A stretch of DNA of 28,845 bases, from positions 1 through 28,845 of the forward strand of contig JAXHUM010000013.1 in assembly GCA_034189325.1 (NCBI GenBank), written 5' to 3'. The translations under genes and the position numbers were made by a program. The stretch's first letter is position 1. Every line of letters begins with the position of its first letter. Source of the DNA: JAXHUM01 sp034189325 (GTDB lineage Bacteria; Desulfobacterota; DSM-4660; Desulfatiglandales; Desulfatiglandaceae). The notes under the pieces are model-generated. The model did not search any database. It was not told the origin of the DNA and saw nothing but the letters and a program-made list of their open reading frames with translations. Below are positions 1 through 8,163 of the stretch, piece by piece.

Positions 1-20
1 TTTAATTCGTTTGAGAATGA

Positions 21-218
21 AGACTCCTTTATCAAGCTGTTGAATGGCATATTCCCGTCCTGTTCAAGACCAGGGACGAGATACTGACAACAACTCGAAC
101 AGCATACAGCAGGCGGTTCAATAAGGCATCGCAATCCCTGAAGGATGCCGAGAGATACCTCCGGGAACTTTCAAAGAACGAGAGGGGATCGGCCTTTAGC
201 AAGGAGTCAATAATATGA
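21..218 (+). CDS. 3' end of an unidentified coding frame (partial, possibly frameshifted)
   Basis: An open frame runs from about 21 to a TGA at 216-218 and has no ATG of its own. Its stop overlaps the ATG of the next gene at 215 (ATGA arrangement), which suggests real, coupled translation. The C-terminal part is rich in Arg, Lys and Glu and predicted helical. Frame 1, open from base 1 to a stop at 83-85, gives a plausible protein-like stretch that could continue into this frame if one base were missing around 51-57 (a run of three C). It may therefore be a gene entering from the left with a frameshift or sequencing error. I recognise no family. Confidence 0.3.
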   Translation, partial: RLLYQAVEWHIPVLFKTRDEILTTTRTAYSRRFNKASQSLKDAERYLRELSKNERGSAFSKESII

Positions 219-535
219 GCGAATGCAGAAAGGTTACCAGGGAAGTCTTGACAGACCCGATTGATCTGAAAATCAAAAGGGACAATCTTGATTTTCCCAC
301 GGCGAAGATGATCGCGGATCAGAGGGCGGCGGAGATAGCTGGGGAACCCATGCTTCTGGGGTGGTACAATTCCCACACAAGCAGATTTTCTCCTGATGTT
401 GTATGCTGCAGCGAAGAAAAGCCGGGTTGGATCGTCTATGCTGAATCCAGAGGGGGTAATATTACAATCGACATTAATGCAGAAGAGTATGTTTTTATTT
501 ACTCGGATCTTTTAGAAGATTGTCCATCCAGCTAG
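215..535 (+). CDS. small conserved-looking protein of unknown function
   Basis: This is a 106-residue soluble protein with no signal peptide or membrane segment. The ATG at 215 has a strong Shine-Dalgarno (AAGGAG, 201-206, 8 nt spacing) and overlaps the stop of the upstream frame by 4 nt. The central and C-terminal part (about 45-95) is compact and alternates Trp, Tyr, Gly and acidic residues (GWYNSHT, KPGWIVYAESRGG, INAEEYVFIY), as expected of a small alpha/beta fold. It loosely recalls small AF1514-like proteins of sulfate reducers and archaea, but that is from memory and I do not assign it. Two adjacent Cys (about 64-65) are the only Cys pair. It is real by start signal and composition; the function is unknown. 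Confidence 0.6.
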   Translation: MSECRKVTREVLTDPIDLKIKRDNLDFPTAKMIADQRAAEIAGEPMLLGWYNSHTSRFSPDVVCCSEEKPGWIVYAESRGGNITIDINAEEYVFIYSDLLEDCPSS

Positions 536-734
536 GAACTGCTTTTTCAATGAGGGAAGCGCCATTCATATTACCGGGACATATTTTGCTCAGAGGAAAA
601 ACTGCATCGGCCGATATTAGACTTGATCAATTGATACGGCACTTGGCACCTCTGAGCTGGGTCATGGCTTTCAACCCCTTTGAGTAGTTGTATATGACTG
701 TTGACGTGAGTGAAAAGAGGGCCGTATGACCAAT

Positions 735-1058
735 TTAAGGATTGTTTACAGTGATCCTTAATACATGAGAGGTGAAGCGAATCCCAAAACCGCCCGGTTT
801 TTTCCAGATCACTTCCCCTTGGATCTTCTTCCCCTGCTTGTTCCCGGCTGAGGGTATGGCTATCGTGATGACCTCCCCGACTTCAACGGGGTCCCCGCTG
901 GCAACATAGACGCCTTTAGCTCCTATATCTTTAATCAGTCCCTCGTAAACAGCGTCTTCGGATGCAAAAAAAGTTGCTTCTGAACAGTCTACTCGGGGAT
1001 GTTTTCTTCTTTCATTAGTAATGTCTTTATCTTCTCTGTTTTGTTCACTGTTTGCCAT
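735..1058 (-). CDS. PilZ-domain protein (probable c-di-GMP effector)
   Basis: A 107-residue protein made almost entirely of one PilZ domain. The first c-di-GMP motif (RxxxR) is present as RRKHPR at residues 17-22. The second (D/N-x-S-x-x-G) appears as DIGAKG at 44-49, with Gly in place of Ser. The rest is the expected beta barrel ending in GFGIRF. I start at the ATG at 1058 because GAGG lies about 9 nt upstream; the in-frame TTG at 1064 sits too close to that site. The gene stands alone, 173 bp downstream of the sugar phosphorylase on the same strand. A role in c-di-GMP-responsive motility or surface behaviour is inferred from the family and from the HD-GYP/mot genes 9 kb away. Confidence 0.8.
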   Translation of the reverse strand: MANSEQNREDKDITNERRKHPRVDCSEATFFASEDAVYEGLIKDIGAKGVYVASGDPVEVGEVITIAIPSAGNKQGKKIQGEVIWKKPGGFGIRFTSHVLRITVNNP

Positions 1059-1167
1059 GGTCAATGCCTCATTATTCTTTTAAATAACTCTGATCCTCAC
1101 CGCATTGAAGAGCATGGCCGTCTCATTCTGTTGTCTCTGTATGGGTGTGACCTGAAAGAATTTTAAC

Positions 1168-1199
1168 GGGCAACATAGAACAGGTGTTCCGGATTGCCC
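1168..1199 (-). terminator. candidate terminator of the pyk-to-GH13 operon
   Basis: Read on the minus strand, 33 nt past the GH13 stop, GGGCAA and TTGCCC form a 6-bp stem. Inside it is a 4x4 internal loop and then a GAACA/TGTTC stem with a tiny apical loop. The sequence that follows is U-rich (GTTAAAATTCTTTC) but not an unbroken T-run, so termination strength is uncertain. Confidence 0.35.
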
Positions 1200-1231
1200 T
1201 GCGTTAGTGGTATTCTGATTTTACGGATGAG

Positions 1232-3169
1232 TCAATAACAGTCCTCCGAGCCGCGGGCCTCCAGCCACATGACATCATAGGGCTGCAATGAGATGTGAAG
1301 GATCTGGTCTTCAGCCATCCACTCCATTTCACTGACGAGATCATACCAGCATATATCTTCAAGTCCAAGCTCTGAAAGGGAGATCTTGAGCCGGCAGACC
1401 CTGCTGGTTACATTCGTCAGGGTTAAGAGATGTTGGTCTTTTTCGGGTGATACCCTCAAGACTGCAAACAGATCAGGGGAAAGCACCAAGATCTTTTGTT
1501 CACCATTGGGATGAAAGGCCCGTTGCCTTGATCGAATTCCGATTAATCTCCCAAGCTCTCTATTGATATGTGACAGCTTGGAAAGCGGGTCTTCCAGCCC
1601 AATGCCAATAGCCTTGTTGGATATCACTGTCCGATTGATGTCCCTTTTACTGTTGGTCGCCAGAACCGCCTCGATGTCATTTCGAGTCCCGATAAGGCTG
1701 TGAAGGTAAATGCCCGGAACGCCTTTCAGCACAAAGGCGACAATCCTTGAAGCAACGAACCGTTTCACTTGAAAGGCGATGTCCTCATCGTCGCTCTCCT
1801 TTGCGTTAAGGGCGCTGAACCAGGTGATATTGATTTCATAGGGCACCTCTTTACCATCCTCCCCGCTCTTATAAGAGACATAGCCTCCATGCTCCTTCGA
1901 GTTTTCGATGATAAGGTCGATCTCCTTATTACTCAGGATGTTCTTGACTGCCATAAGACCGATGCCGTCATGGGAATCCAGGAAGTTAAAGAATGTCGTT
2001 GTTTGAGATGGAACCTGGAGATCTTGAGCCCACTCAGAGAGTCGGGTTGCGTCCTCAGCGTAAAAGGTGAAAAGGACAAGGGGCGGAAGGGCGAAGTTAT
2101 AGACCATCTGGGCCTCATCATGACCATTCCCAAAATAAGATATGTTCTCTTCGTGTGGCACATTGGTTTCAGTGATCAGCACAACTCCCGATGCCACAGT
2201 ATCCAGAACTTCGCGAAAGAGCTTTATGATCTCATGGGTTTTGTCTAGATGCACGCAAGGGGTTCCAGGTTCCGCCCACAGATAGGTCACCGCATCCAGG
2301 CGGATGATATCCGCCCCGTGTCGAACATACAGGAGAAGGATTTCAAGAACCCTCATGAGCACATCAGGATTGGAATAATTGAGGTCAATCTGGTCTTCTG
2401 AAAACGTCGTCCAGACATGTTTCGCCCCATTGATTGTCTCGAACTTGGTGAGGATATCGGATGTTCGAGGTCTGAAAATGAGGGCCCGTTGTTCGTCACT
2501 CAACTCTTCGGGAGAGTTGAAATGGATAAAGAATTCCCAATAATAGGGGTTCCCGTTTAGAAATTCCTGAAACCAACGACTCTTGGAGGAGACATGGTTG
2601 ATAACACCGTCAAACATCAACTGGTATCGACCTTCCAGGTCCTCAATATCCTCCCAGGTCCCCAATCTGGGGTCTACGGTCTCAAAGTCGATTATCGAGA
2701 AACCTCGATCAGAGGAATAGGGGAAAAAGGGAAGTATGTGTAAGGTGCTGATGGTTCCTTCTAAATAGGTGTCACAGAACTTGGCCAATGTGGCAAGGGG
2801 TGATCGTTCATCGCCCTGCAGGAGATCGCCATAAGTAATCAGGATAATGTCCTGTTCCGTAAACCGATGTTTGGGGTCAAAATCCTCCTCTTTCCTGATC
2901 ATTTCGAGTGGCTTATGGGCGTAATAGACCTCAAGTATTCGCTCCAGCTCAGGCATGTAGGCCTTGGCCACAGCTTCATCATAAATAAAGGTCAATCTGT
3001 CAAACAACCGTTTGAGGGAATCCGGAGAGAGCCTGAGAAGGGGTCTCGAATAATCGGGTTCTTTGTTGTGGACGGTCTTTGCATATTTGACTTTGTTTTT
3101 GATCTTAGATCTTTTCGTCGCTTTTTGCTTGAATGTTATCTCATGCATTCCTGAATCTTCATGGTTCAT
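1232..3169 (-). CDS. GH13_18-type sugar phosphorylase (glucosylglycerate/sucrose phosphorylase family)
   Basis: A 645-residue cytosolic enzyme expected to phosphorolyse an alpha-glucoside to glucose-1-phosphate with retention. GH13 regions are all visible: DGVINHV (region I), IIRLDAVTY with nucleophile Asp292, LITETNV with acid/base Glu334, and LDSHDGIG with Asp401 (transition-state stabiliser). The contexts TTFSEDQIDLNY, GTPCVHL and ETNVPHEENISYFG fit my memory of the YcjM/glucosylglycerate phosphorylase branch better than Bifidobacterium-type sucrose phosphorylase, so glycerate may be the co-product; this is not proven. It is longer than the family's usual 500-560 residues because of a basic N-terminal extension of about 80 residues. 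No good Shine-Dalgarno precedes the ATG at 3169; Met8 is an alternative start. It follows the enolase paralogue by 30 bp. Confidence 0.85.
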   Translation of the reverse strand: MNHEDSGMHEITFKQKATKRSKIKNKVKYAKTVHNKEPDYSRPLLRLSPDSLKRLFDRLTFIYDEAVAKAYMPELERILEVYYAHKPLEMIRKEEDFDPKHRFTEQDIILITYGDLLQGDERSPLATLAKFCDTYLEGTISTLHILPFFPYSSDRGFSIIDFETVDPRLGTWEDIEDLEGRYQLMFDGVINHVSSKSRWFQEFLNGNPYYWEFFIHFNSPEELSDEQRALIFRPRTSDILTKFETINGAKHVWTTFSEDQIDLNYSNPDVLMRVLEILLLYVRHGADIIRLDAVTYLWAEPGTPCVHLDKTHEIIKLFREVLDTVASGVVLITETNVPHEENISYFGNGHDEAQMVYNFALPPLVLFTFYAEDATRLSEWAQDLQVPSQTTTFFNFLDSHDGIGLMAVKNILSNKEIDLIIENSKEHGGYVSYKSGEDGKEVPYEINITWFSALNAKESDDEDIAFQVKRFVASRIVAFVLKGVPGIYLHSLIGTRNDIEAVLATNSKRDINRTVISNKAIGIGLEDPLSKLSHINRELGRLIGIRSRQRAFHPNGEQKILVLSPDLFAVLRVSPEKDQHLLTLTNVTSRVCRLKISLSELGLEDICWYDLVSEMEWMAEDQILHISLQPYDVMWLEARGSEDCY

Positions 3170-3199
3170 TGTGTTTGGTACGTGAAAGAGGGCATAAAT

Positions 3200-4714
3200 T
3201 CATTGGATAGCCGGAATGCGGACCTCACCAGGGAGCCCTTTAAAATTGGCCACTACTGTCTTAATACCTGCTTCCCGCATCTCCTCTTCCGCTCGAATAA
3301 GGGGGTTGTAGTTCTGAAGGTTGCGTTCTCCATTGGGTGCGCCGGCCTTGAACCATAGTTTATTGCTGACAGAACCGTACATGAGAGGTAAGAGCGGAAG
3401 AAATTCAGAAGAGCCTTCAGTGGAGCGATGGGAGAAGAAGGCCGTGCTCTCCAGGTTCTTGATATTCTCCAGCGCCTCAACAAGACTGTTGACACCTATG
3501 GCCTTGAGGTCTCTTAGGACGCCCTTCAAATCTTTGCGGGCCAAGAGGAACCTTTCTACCCGGTCCACATCAGCGAGGCCCAAGACAATTTCAGCTGCAA
3601 GACAGGTCTCGGTAAATGTACCGGCCTGGTTGAGTTTAATAAGGACTGAGTTCCCTGCCCTGTTTTTTCGATCCGCCGCCGCAAGGAAGGGGATGATAAA
3701 GCGCATCTGTGTGACTGCTGCATCATCAATGACTATCTGGACACGGTCGCCATATCTATCGGTCATCATGCGGTGGGCCTCGATATCGCATTCAGAGCCT
3801 GGATCTTCCATGGTTACAAAGTTGTCTGTCCCCTTTACAATACCCCCGTTGAACTCGATCAACTCCTCGCGAGTCTTGATGCCAAGACCGGAAAAACGCA
3901 TATCATAAAGACCCTTTGCCCTGAGTGCGTCGGTTTTCTGGATTTCAGAAAAGGCGTTGTCGGTCCCGATTGCATAGTCGCTCGGCTTGAGGCCTAGTTG
4001 TTTCGCACATTCCTTAATACGTCTCAGGCCTTCGTAGTTATCGCTGACGGGAAAGACGAAACCTCTTTCCTTTGCGGTACCCGTGGGAAGCCCGTCTCTT
4101 ACAAGGTTTTTTTCAAACTGTTTGAAGAACTTGATGCCGGTGGAGAATACGTCCTTGATCGATTTTTCATTCATGGCGAGAAAGAACATTTCTTGTATGT
4201 CCTGTTTTGTTCCCGGTACATGCTCGCCTCCACAGACCATGTTAAAGGCTACATTGGGCATATAGAACGTCTTCAGACTCCTCGGTGCGAGTAGTTTCCA
4301 TGGCTTGTAACCAGATGCCTTAAGGAGCGTCTGGAAAAACACCGTGGATGAGGCCAGACAGGCGTTTCCACCCCATTTTTTCTTGTTCGGCCCGGCCTTT
4401 TCGACAAGCTTCAGATCAAAAGCTTCGACCGCCTTTATTATGTCGGAAGGTTTTCTGATAACCACTCTTCTCGGTAAAAGGGGTGCTATATTTTTTTCGA
4501 TAGATCGGATCGCCTTTTTATTCGGTATATAGACAGCTTCATTTTCACCATCAGATGTCCCTTTTGCAATTCCGTTCCTCTCATCGATTGTCCATAGGTC
4601 TCTGCCCCGTTTCACGCGAGCACGCATGACGCCTTCGATGGTATATGCGGCGTATGAAGAAAGAATCTCTCTGCCTCTTAATTTAAAACTTGAAATTGTC
4701 GTTTCTCGAGCCAT
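3200..4714 (-). CDS. divergent enolase (phosphopyruvate hydratase) paralogue
   Basis: A 504-residue enolase-superfamily protein expected to interconvert 2-phosphoglycerate and PEP. Enolase landmarks occur in order: GTSDGENEA in place of the GAST loop, GGEH (His165), DIQE (Glu175), KERG (Glu216), TDNAFSE (Asp252), TMEDP (Glu303), IDDAAVT (Asp330), LIKLNQAGTFTET (base Lys360), SHRS (429-432) and FKAG (Lys456). Mg2+ ligands and the Lys/Glu acid-base pair therefore look intact. It differs from ordinary 410-435-residue enolases by a longer N-terminal half, an insertion of about 40 residues between Lys360 and His429, and altered mobile loops. The ATG at 4714 is chosen because GGAGG sits 8 nt upstream; the ATG at 4729 overlaps that site. 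It may be a specialised or alternative-substrate enolase; a housekeeping eno is probably elsewhere. Confidence 0.8.
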   Translation of the reverse strand: MARETTISSFKLRGREILSSYAAYTIEGVMRARVKRGRDLWTIDERNGIAKGTSDGENEAVYIPNKKAIRSIEKNIAPLLPRRVVIRKPSDIIKAVEAFDLKLVEKAGPNKKKWGGNACLASSTVFFQTLLKASGYKPWKLLAPRSLKTFYMPNVAFNMVCGGEHVPGTKQDIQEMFFLAMNEKSIKDVFSTGIKFFKQFEKNLVRDGLPTGTAKERGFVFPVSDNYEGLRRIKECAKQLGLKPSDYAIGTDNAFSEIQKTDALRAKGLYDMRFSGLGIKTREELIEFNGGIVKGTDNFVTMEDPGSECDIEAHRMMTDRYGDRVQIVIDDAAVTQMRFIIPFLAAADRKNRAGNSVLIKLNQAGTFTETCLAAEIVLGLADVDRVERFLLARKDLKGVLRDLKAIGVNSLVEALENIKNLESTAFFSHRSTEGSSEFLPLLPLMYGSVSNKLWFKAGAPNGERNLQNYNPLIRAEEEMREAGIKTVVANFKGLPGEVRIPAIQ

Positions 4715-4749
4715 TGTCGTGTCCTCCATGTAATTTGGAATATCAATGT

Positions 4750-4778
4750 AGTATGCCTAAAAAAAGCTGGGATATCAA
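4750..4778 (-). promoter_or_regulatory. candidate internal promoter for the enolase-GH13 pair
   Basis: On the minus strand, just after the ackA stop, TTGATA (-35) and CATACT (-10) are spaced by 17 nt, 36 nt before the enolase-paralogue ATG. The -35 matches 5/6 and the -10 matches 4/6 of the sigma-70 consensus. It would let the last two genes be expressed independently of pyk-pta-ackA. Confidence 0.35.
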
Positions 4779-4784
4779 TACAAT

Positions 4785-6032
4785 TCATACGATATCCGGA
4801 TGATTCCCGGTTTTTTCGGCTCGTCGACGAGAAACAAGTCTCCAGGTTTCCTGTGCAATAATCCGTTCTTCGTTGGTAGGTATGACCAACACCTTGACAT
4901 CGCTTTGAAGGGAGCTGATCTCCCTAAGTTTAGTCCCTCGCGCGTGGTTTATTTTGGAGTCAATCTCAATGCCCAATCTTGTCAGGCCCTGACAGCAACC
5001 CTCGCGAACAGAGGGGGCGTTCTCGCCTATCCCGCCTGTAAAGACTAAGCTGTCGAGGTCGCCCAGGACGGCGAAATAGGCCCCGATATATTTCTTGATA
5101 CGATAACAATAGACGTCATGAGCGAGGATAGCCTGTCTGTCACCCTTCTCCATCCTTTGTATGACTTCCCTCATATCATTGGCTCCACAGATCCCTTTGA
5201 GGCCGCTCTTTTCGTTCAAAAGCGTGTTAATATCATCAAGGGGCATGTTGAGGTGATCACTCAGATGAAAAGGGAGAGCAGGATCCACGTCACCGGAACG
5301 TGTGCCCATCACCAGGCCCTCTAAAGGTGTCATACCCATGGATGTGTCTACAGATCGACCCTTTTCTATGGCCGCCATACTGGCTCCATTGCCCAGGTGG
5401 ATAGTGATCAGCTTCAGCTCGTTCAGTCGTCTGCCCAGAAAGTCGGCACATTTTTCAGCAACATATGAATGAGAGGTCCCGTGAAACCCATACCTCCGGA
5501 TCTTGTTCTTCTGGTATAATCGATAGGGAAGGGCATAAAGAAACGCCTTTTCAGGAAGCGACTGATGAAAGGCCGTATCAAAGACAGCCACTTGGGGTGA
5601 ATCAGGGAAAATAGAGAGGGCCACTTCAATCCCCGTCAGGTTGTGAGGATTATGGAGAGGAGCGAGAGGAATGTTGTCTCTGATAGCGGAAATGACTTTT
5701 TCATCGATGATCGTTGATGTCTTGAAGACCTCCCCGCCATGAACGACCCGATGGCCCACCGCCGCTATATCTTTCTTGTCGTGAATGACCCCGTGGCGGG
5801 CGTCTCCCAGGATATTGACTATCTGGATCATACCTTCACGGTGGTCACGTATGGGGATATCCATCGTTATAGTGGCGTTATCACCTTTTTCTAAGGTGAC
5901 CACATGATTCAGGGTGCTGATGGTTTCGCCGATCTTTTCAGCCATGCCGGAGACCAAAACTTTGCCTTGGTCCATGTCCAGGAGTTGGTACTTGATGGAG
6001 GAACTTCCGGTATTGATAATGAGAATTTTCAT
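4785..6032 (-). CDS. ackA: acetate kinase
   Basis: A 415-residue cytosolic kinase that transfers phosphate between acetyl phosphate and ADP, yielding acetate and ATP (or the reverse in acetate activation). It has the ASKHA-type N-terminal motif NTGSSSIKY, GHRVVHGG, VFDTAFHQSLP, MGTRSGDVDP, the ATP-site motif FTGGIGENA and the C-terminal NEERIIAQE. Length is normal. The ATG at 6032 is supported by AGGA 6 nt upstream and overlaps the pta stop by 4 nt (ATGA), implying translational coupling. A longer in-frame extension to 6104 lies inside pta and lacks support. It is third gene of the minus-strand operon after pyk and pta. Confidence 0.97.
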   Translation of the reverse strand: MKILIINTGSSSIKYQLLDMDQGKVLVSGMAEKIGETISTLNHVVTLEKGDNATITMDIPIRDHREGMIQIVNILGDARHGVIHDKKDIAAVGHRVVHGGEVFKTSTIIDEKVISAIRDNIPLAPLHNPHNLTGIEVALSIFPDSPQVAVFDTAFHQSLPEKAFLYALPYRLYQKNKIRRYGFHGTSHSYVAEKCADFLGRRLNELKLITIHLGNGASMAAIEKGRSVDTSMGMTPLEGLVMGTRSGDVDPALPFHLSDHLNMPLDDINTLLNEKSGLKGICGANDMREVIQRMEKGDRQAILAHDVYCYRIKKYIGAYFAVLGDLDSLVFTGGIGENAPSVREGCCQGLTRLGIEIDSKINHARGTKLREISSLQSDVKVLVIPTNEERIIAQETWRLVSRRRAEKTGNHPDIV

Positions 6033-8146
6033 AGCAATCCTTTTTCTGCCTGGGCTTGAATGGCGGTAATCGCTACGGTATTGACGATATCCCTTATTGT
6101 ACACCCTCGGCTAAGATCGTTTACAGGCCTGTTAAGACCCTGAAGCGCAGGACCGATAGCCACAGCGCCTGCTGTTCTCTGAACGGCCTTGTATGTGTTG
6201 TTTCCCGTGTTTAAATCCGGAAAAATAAAGACCGTGGCCCTCCCCGCGACTTGGCTTTCCGGCATCTTGATTCCGGCAACATTCCTATCAACAGCGGCGT
6301 CGTACTGAATCGGACCTTCCAGCATCAGACCGGGGAACATTTTTTGTGACATCTCTTTGGTTAATTTCGTCGCTTCCCGGACCTTTTCCACGTCCGCTCC
6401 CTTGCCGGATTCTCCTGTTGAATAGGAAAGCATCGCGACTCTCGGTTCAATGCCGAACGCCTCGGCAGTGCGCGCGGAGGTTAAGGCGATTTCAGCCAGC
6501 TCTCGCGGCGTAGGGTCCGGATTGACCGCGCAATCACCATAAATAAGGACCCTGTCGGCAAGACACATGAAAAAAACACTTGAGACGACGGAGACGCCAG
6601 GCTTCGTTTTGATGATTTGAAAGGCCGGCCTTATCGTGTCGCCGGTTGTATGGATAGCTCCCGAGACCATTCCGTCTGCATCGCCTCTATGAACCATCAT
6701 TGTTCCAAAAAAATTCACATCACTCATGGAGTCTTGGGCGATGTCCATTGTCAGGCCTTTGTGTTTTCTCAAGTCATAGTAGGCCTGGACATATTCAGAA
6801 AATAGCTTTGATTCCGTCGGTTCTATGATTCGAACGCCGTTCAACTGCAAACCCACGTCGGAGATGGTTTTGCGGATCTTCTCACTATTTCCAAGAAGAG
6901 TTATGTCCGCCACGTCTCTTAGCAATAGTATCTCAGCGGCTCCTAAAATTCTTGTATCTTCACCTTCAGGTAAAACAATGTGTTGCTTATAGGCCTTGGC
7001 CTTTTCGAGCAATCTGTACTCGAACATTTTGGGCGTGAGAAGGGTGGTTTTTGTCTCGATGATTCTCTTTCCCAGTTCCTCATCATCGATGTTCTTCTCA
7101 AAAAGTTGGAGGGCCCTGGTTATCTTTCGATGGTCAGTCGGTGAGATCACCGAGTGAATATTGTTCACGATGATGGCAGCGGGAAAGGTGTTTTCCTTGA
7201 CACTGACAATCGGTATGGAATGAGTGACTCCCTCGATCAATTTCCGAACCGTTCCTTCTGGTTGAAGCCCGCCAGTCAGCATAATTCCCGCAATATTGGG
7301 CATGGAAAGCGAAGAGGCTGCGGCAATACAGCCCACAATAACGTCAGAGCGATCGCCAGGGGTAATAATGAGAGTGCCATGATCGATTCTCTCCAAGAGA
7401 TTATGGAGTTGCATGGCAGCAACAGTGAAGCTGTAGACGTGGCGTCTCAGCTGGTCTTTGCCATATAAAACCTCTGCCCCAAGGATTTCCGATATCTCCC
7501 CCATGGTAGGATTCCCAAGAGATCTCTCGTTGGGCAGAGTATATATCGGTTGCCTTGAGATCAGGGCGTTTTCTTTCAATCTCGTAATGATTTCGCCCTG
7601 CGCATGAGGGGCTAGTCGATTCACCACGATGGCAGCCACATTGCACCCTTTGTCGAAAAAGGACTCGAGAGAGATTTCAATGGATAGGAGGGTCTCATCG
7701 ACGCTCTTTTTATGGGCGTTCGCCACCAGCAGGACAGGGCAGGCCAAATTGTTGGCAATCTCAGCGTTAACATCGAACTCGAAGGCTGAAGTGGAACCCT
7801 TGAAGTCGGTGCCCTCACACAGCACAAAGTCGTGCGTATTTCTGATCGCCTCATATTTTTGAAAAATGGTGTTGTACAGCTCATCCTGCTTCCCGAGACT
7901 GATCAGTCTGTCCGCTTCAGGCATCGTATAGGCGTACATATCCCTGTACGGGATATCAAGACCGTAGTAGCTTGAAATCAACTCAATATCATTATCTCTT
8001 TTCTGATCATCCGGCCCCATATTGATCAGGGGGCGGAAAAACCCGACTCTCTCGACATTCCTGAGCAGCAATTCCATGATGCCGAGACAGATGGCGGACT
8101 TCCCGCTCCTGGTCTCCGTCGATGTAATGAATAGATTGGTTGCCAT
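6029..8146 (-). CDS. pta: phosphate acetyltransferase, long form
   Basis: A 705-residue enzyme converting acetyl-CoA and phosphate to acetyl phosphate and CoA. It is the long, multidomain type: an N-terminal P-loop domain related to dethiobiotin synthetase (STETRSGKSA near residue 10), a middle DRTGG-like domain, and a C-terminal catalytic PTA/PTB domain from about residue 380. That domain shows PEGEDTRILGAAEI, the active-site stretch YSTGESGKGADVEKV, LEGPIQYDAA and PDLNTGNN. The N-terminal part is regulatory in characterised long Pta enzymes. It begins 17 bp after the pyk stop with only a weak GGTGA ribosome site, and its stop overlaps ackA. Confidence 0.97.
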   Translation of the reverse strand: MATNLFITSTETRSGKSAICLGIMELLLRNVERVGFFRPLINMGPDDQKRDNDIELISSYYGLDIPYRDMYAYTMPEADRLISLGKQDELYNTIFQKYEAIRNTHDFVLCEGTDFKGSTSAFEFDVNAEIANNLACPVLLVANAHKKSVDETLLSIEISLESFFDKGCNVAAIVVNRLAPHAQGEIITRLKENALISRQPIYTLPNERSLGNPTMGEISEILGAEVLYGKDQLRRHVYSFTVAAMQLHNLLERIDHGTLIITPGDRSDVIVGCIAAASSLSMPNIAGIMLTGGLQPEGTVRKLIEGVTHSIPIVSVKENTFPAAIIVNNIHSVISPTDHRKITRALQLFEKNIDDEELGKRIIETKTTLLTPKMFEYRLLEKAKAYKQHIVLPEGEDTRILGAAEILLLRDVADITLLGNSEKIRKTISDVGLQLNGVRIIEPTESKLFSEYVQAYYDLRKHKGLTMDIAQDSMSDVNFFGTMMVHRGDADGMVSGAIHTTGDTIRPAFQIIKTKPGVSVVSSVFFMCLADRVLIYGDCAVNPDPTPRELAEIALTSARTAEAFGIEPRVAMLSYSTGESGKGADVEKVREATKLTKEMSQKMFPGLMLEGPIQYDAAVDRNVAGIKMPESQVAGRATVFIFPDLNTGNNTYKAVQRTAGAVAIGPALQGLNRPVNDLSRGCTIRDIVNTVAITAIQAQAEKGLL

Positions 8147-8163
8147 TAGATTGTCACCATCAA

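Noticed and set aside
644..658. TGGCAC resembling the -24 half of a sigma-54 promoter
   Set aside because: The GG-to-GC spacing is 9 nt, not 10, the -12 half is AGCT rather than TTGC, and no suitably placed gene follows.
1769..2248. Long open frame antisense to the GH13 gene
   Set aside because: It lies entirely opposite a well-supported enzyme with intact motifs; composition follows the opposite strand.
3321..3908. 195-codon frame antisense to the enolase paralogue
   Set aside because: A shadow of the enolase frame, Ser/Arg-rich and without domain features or ribosome site.
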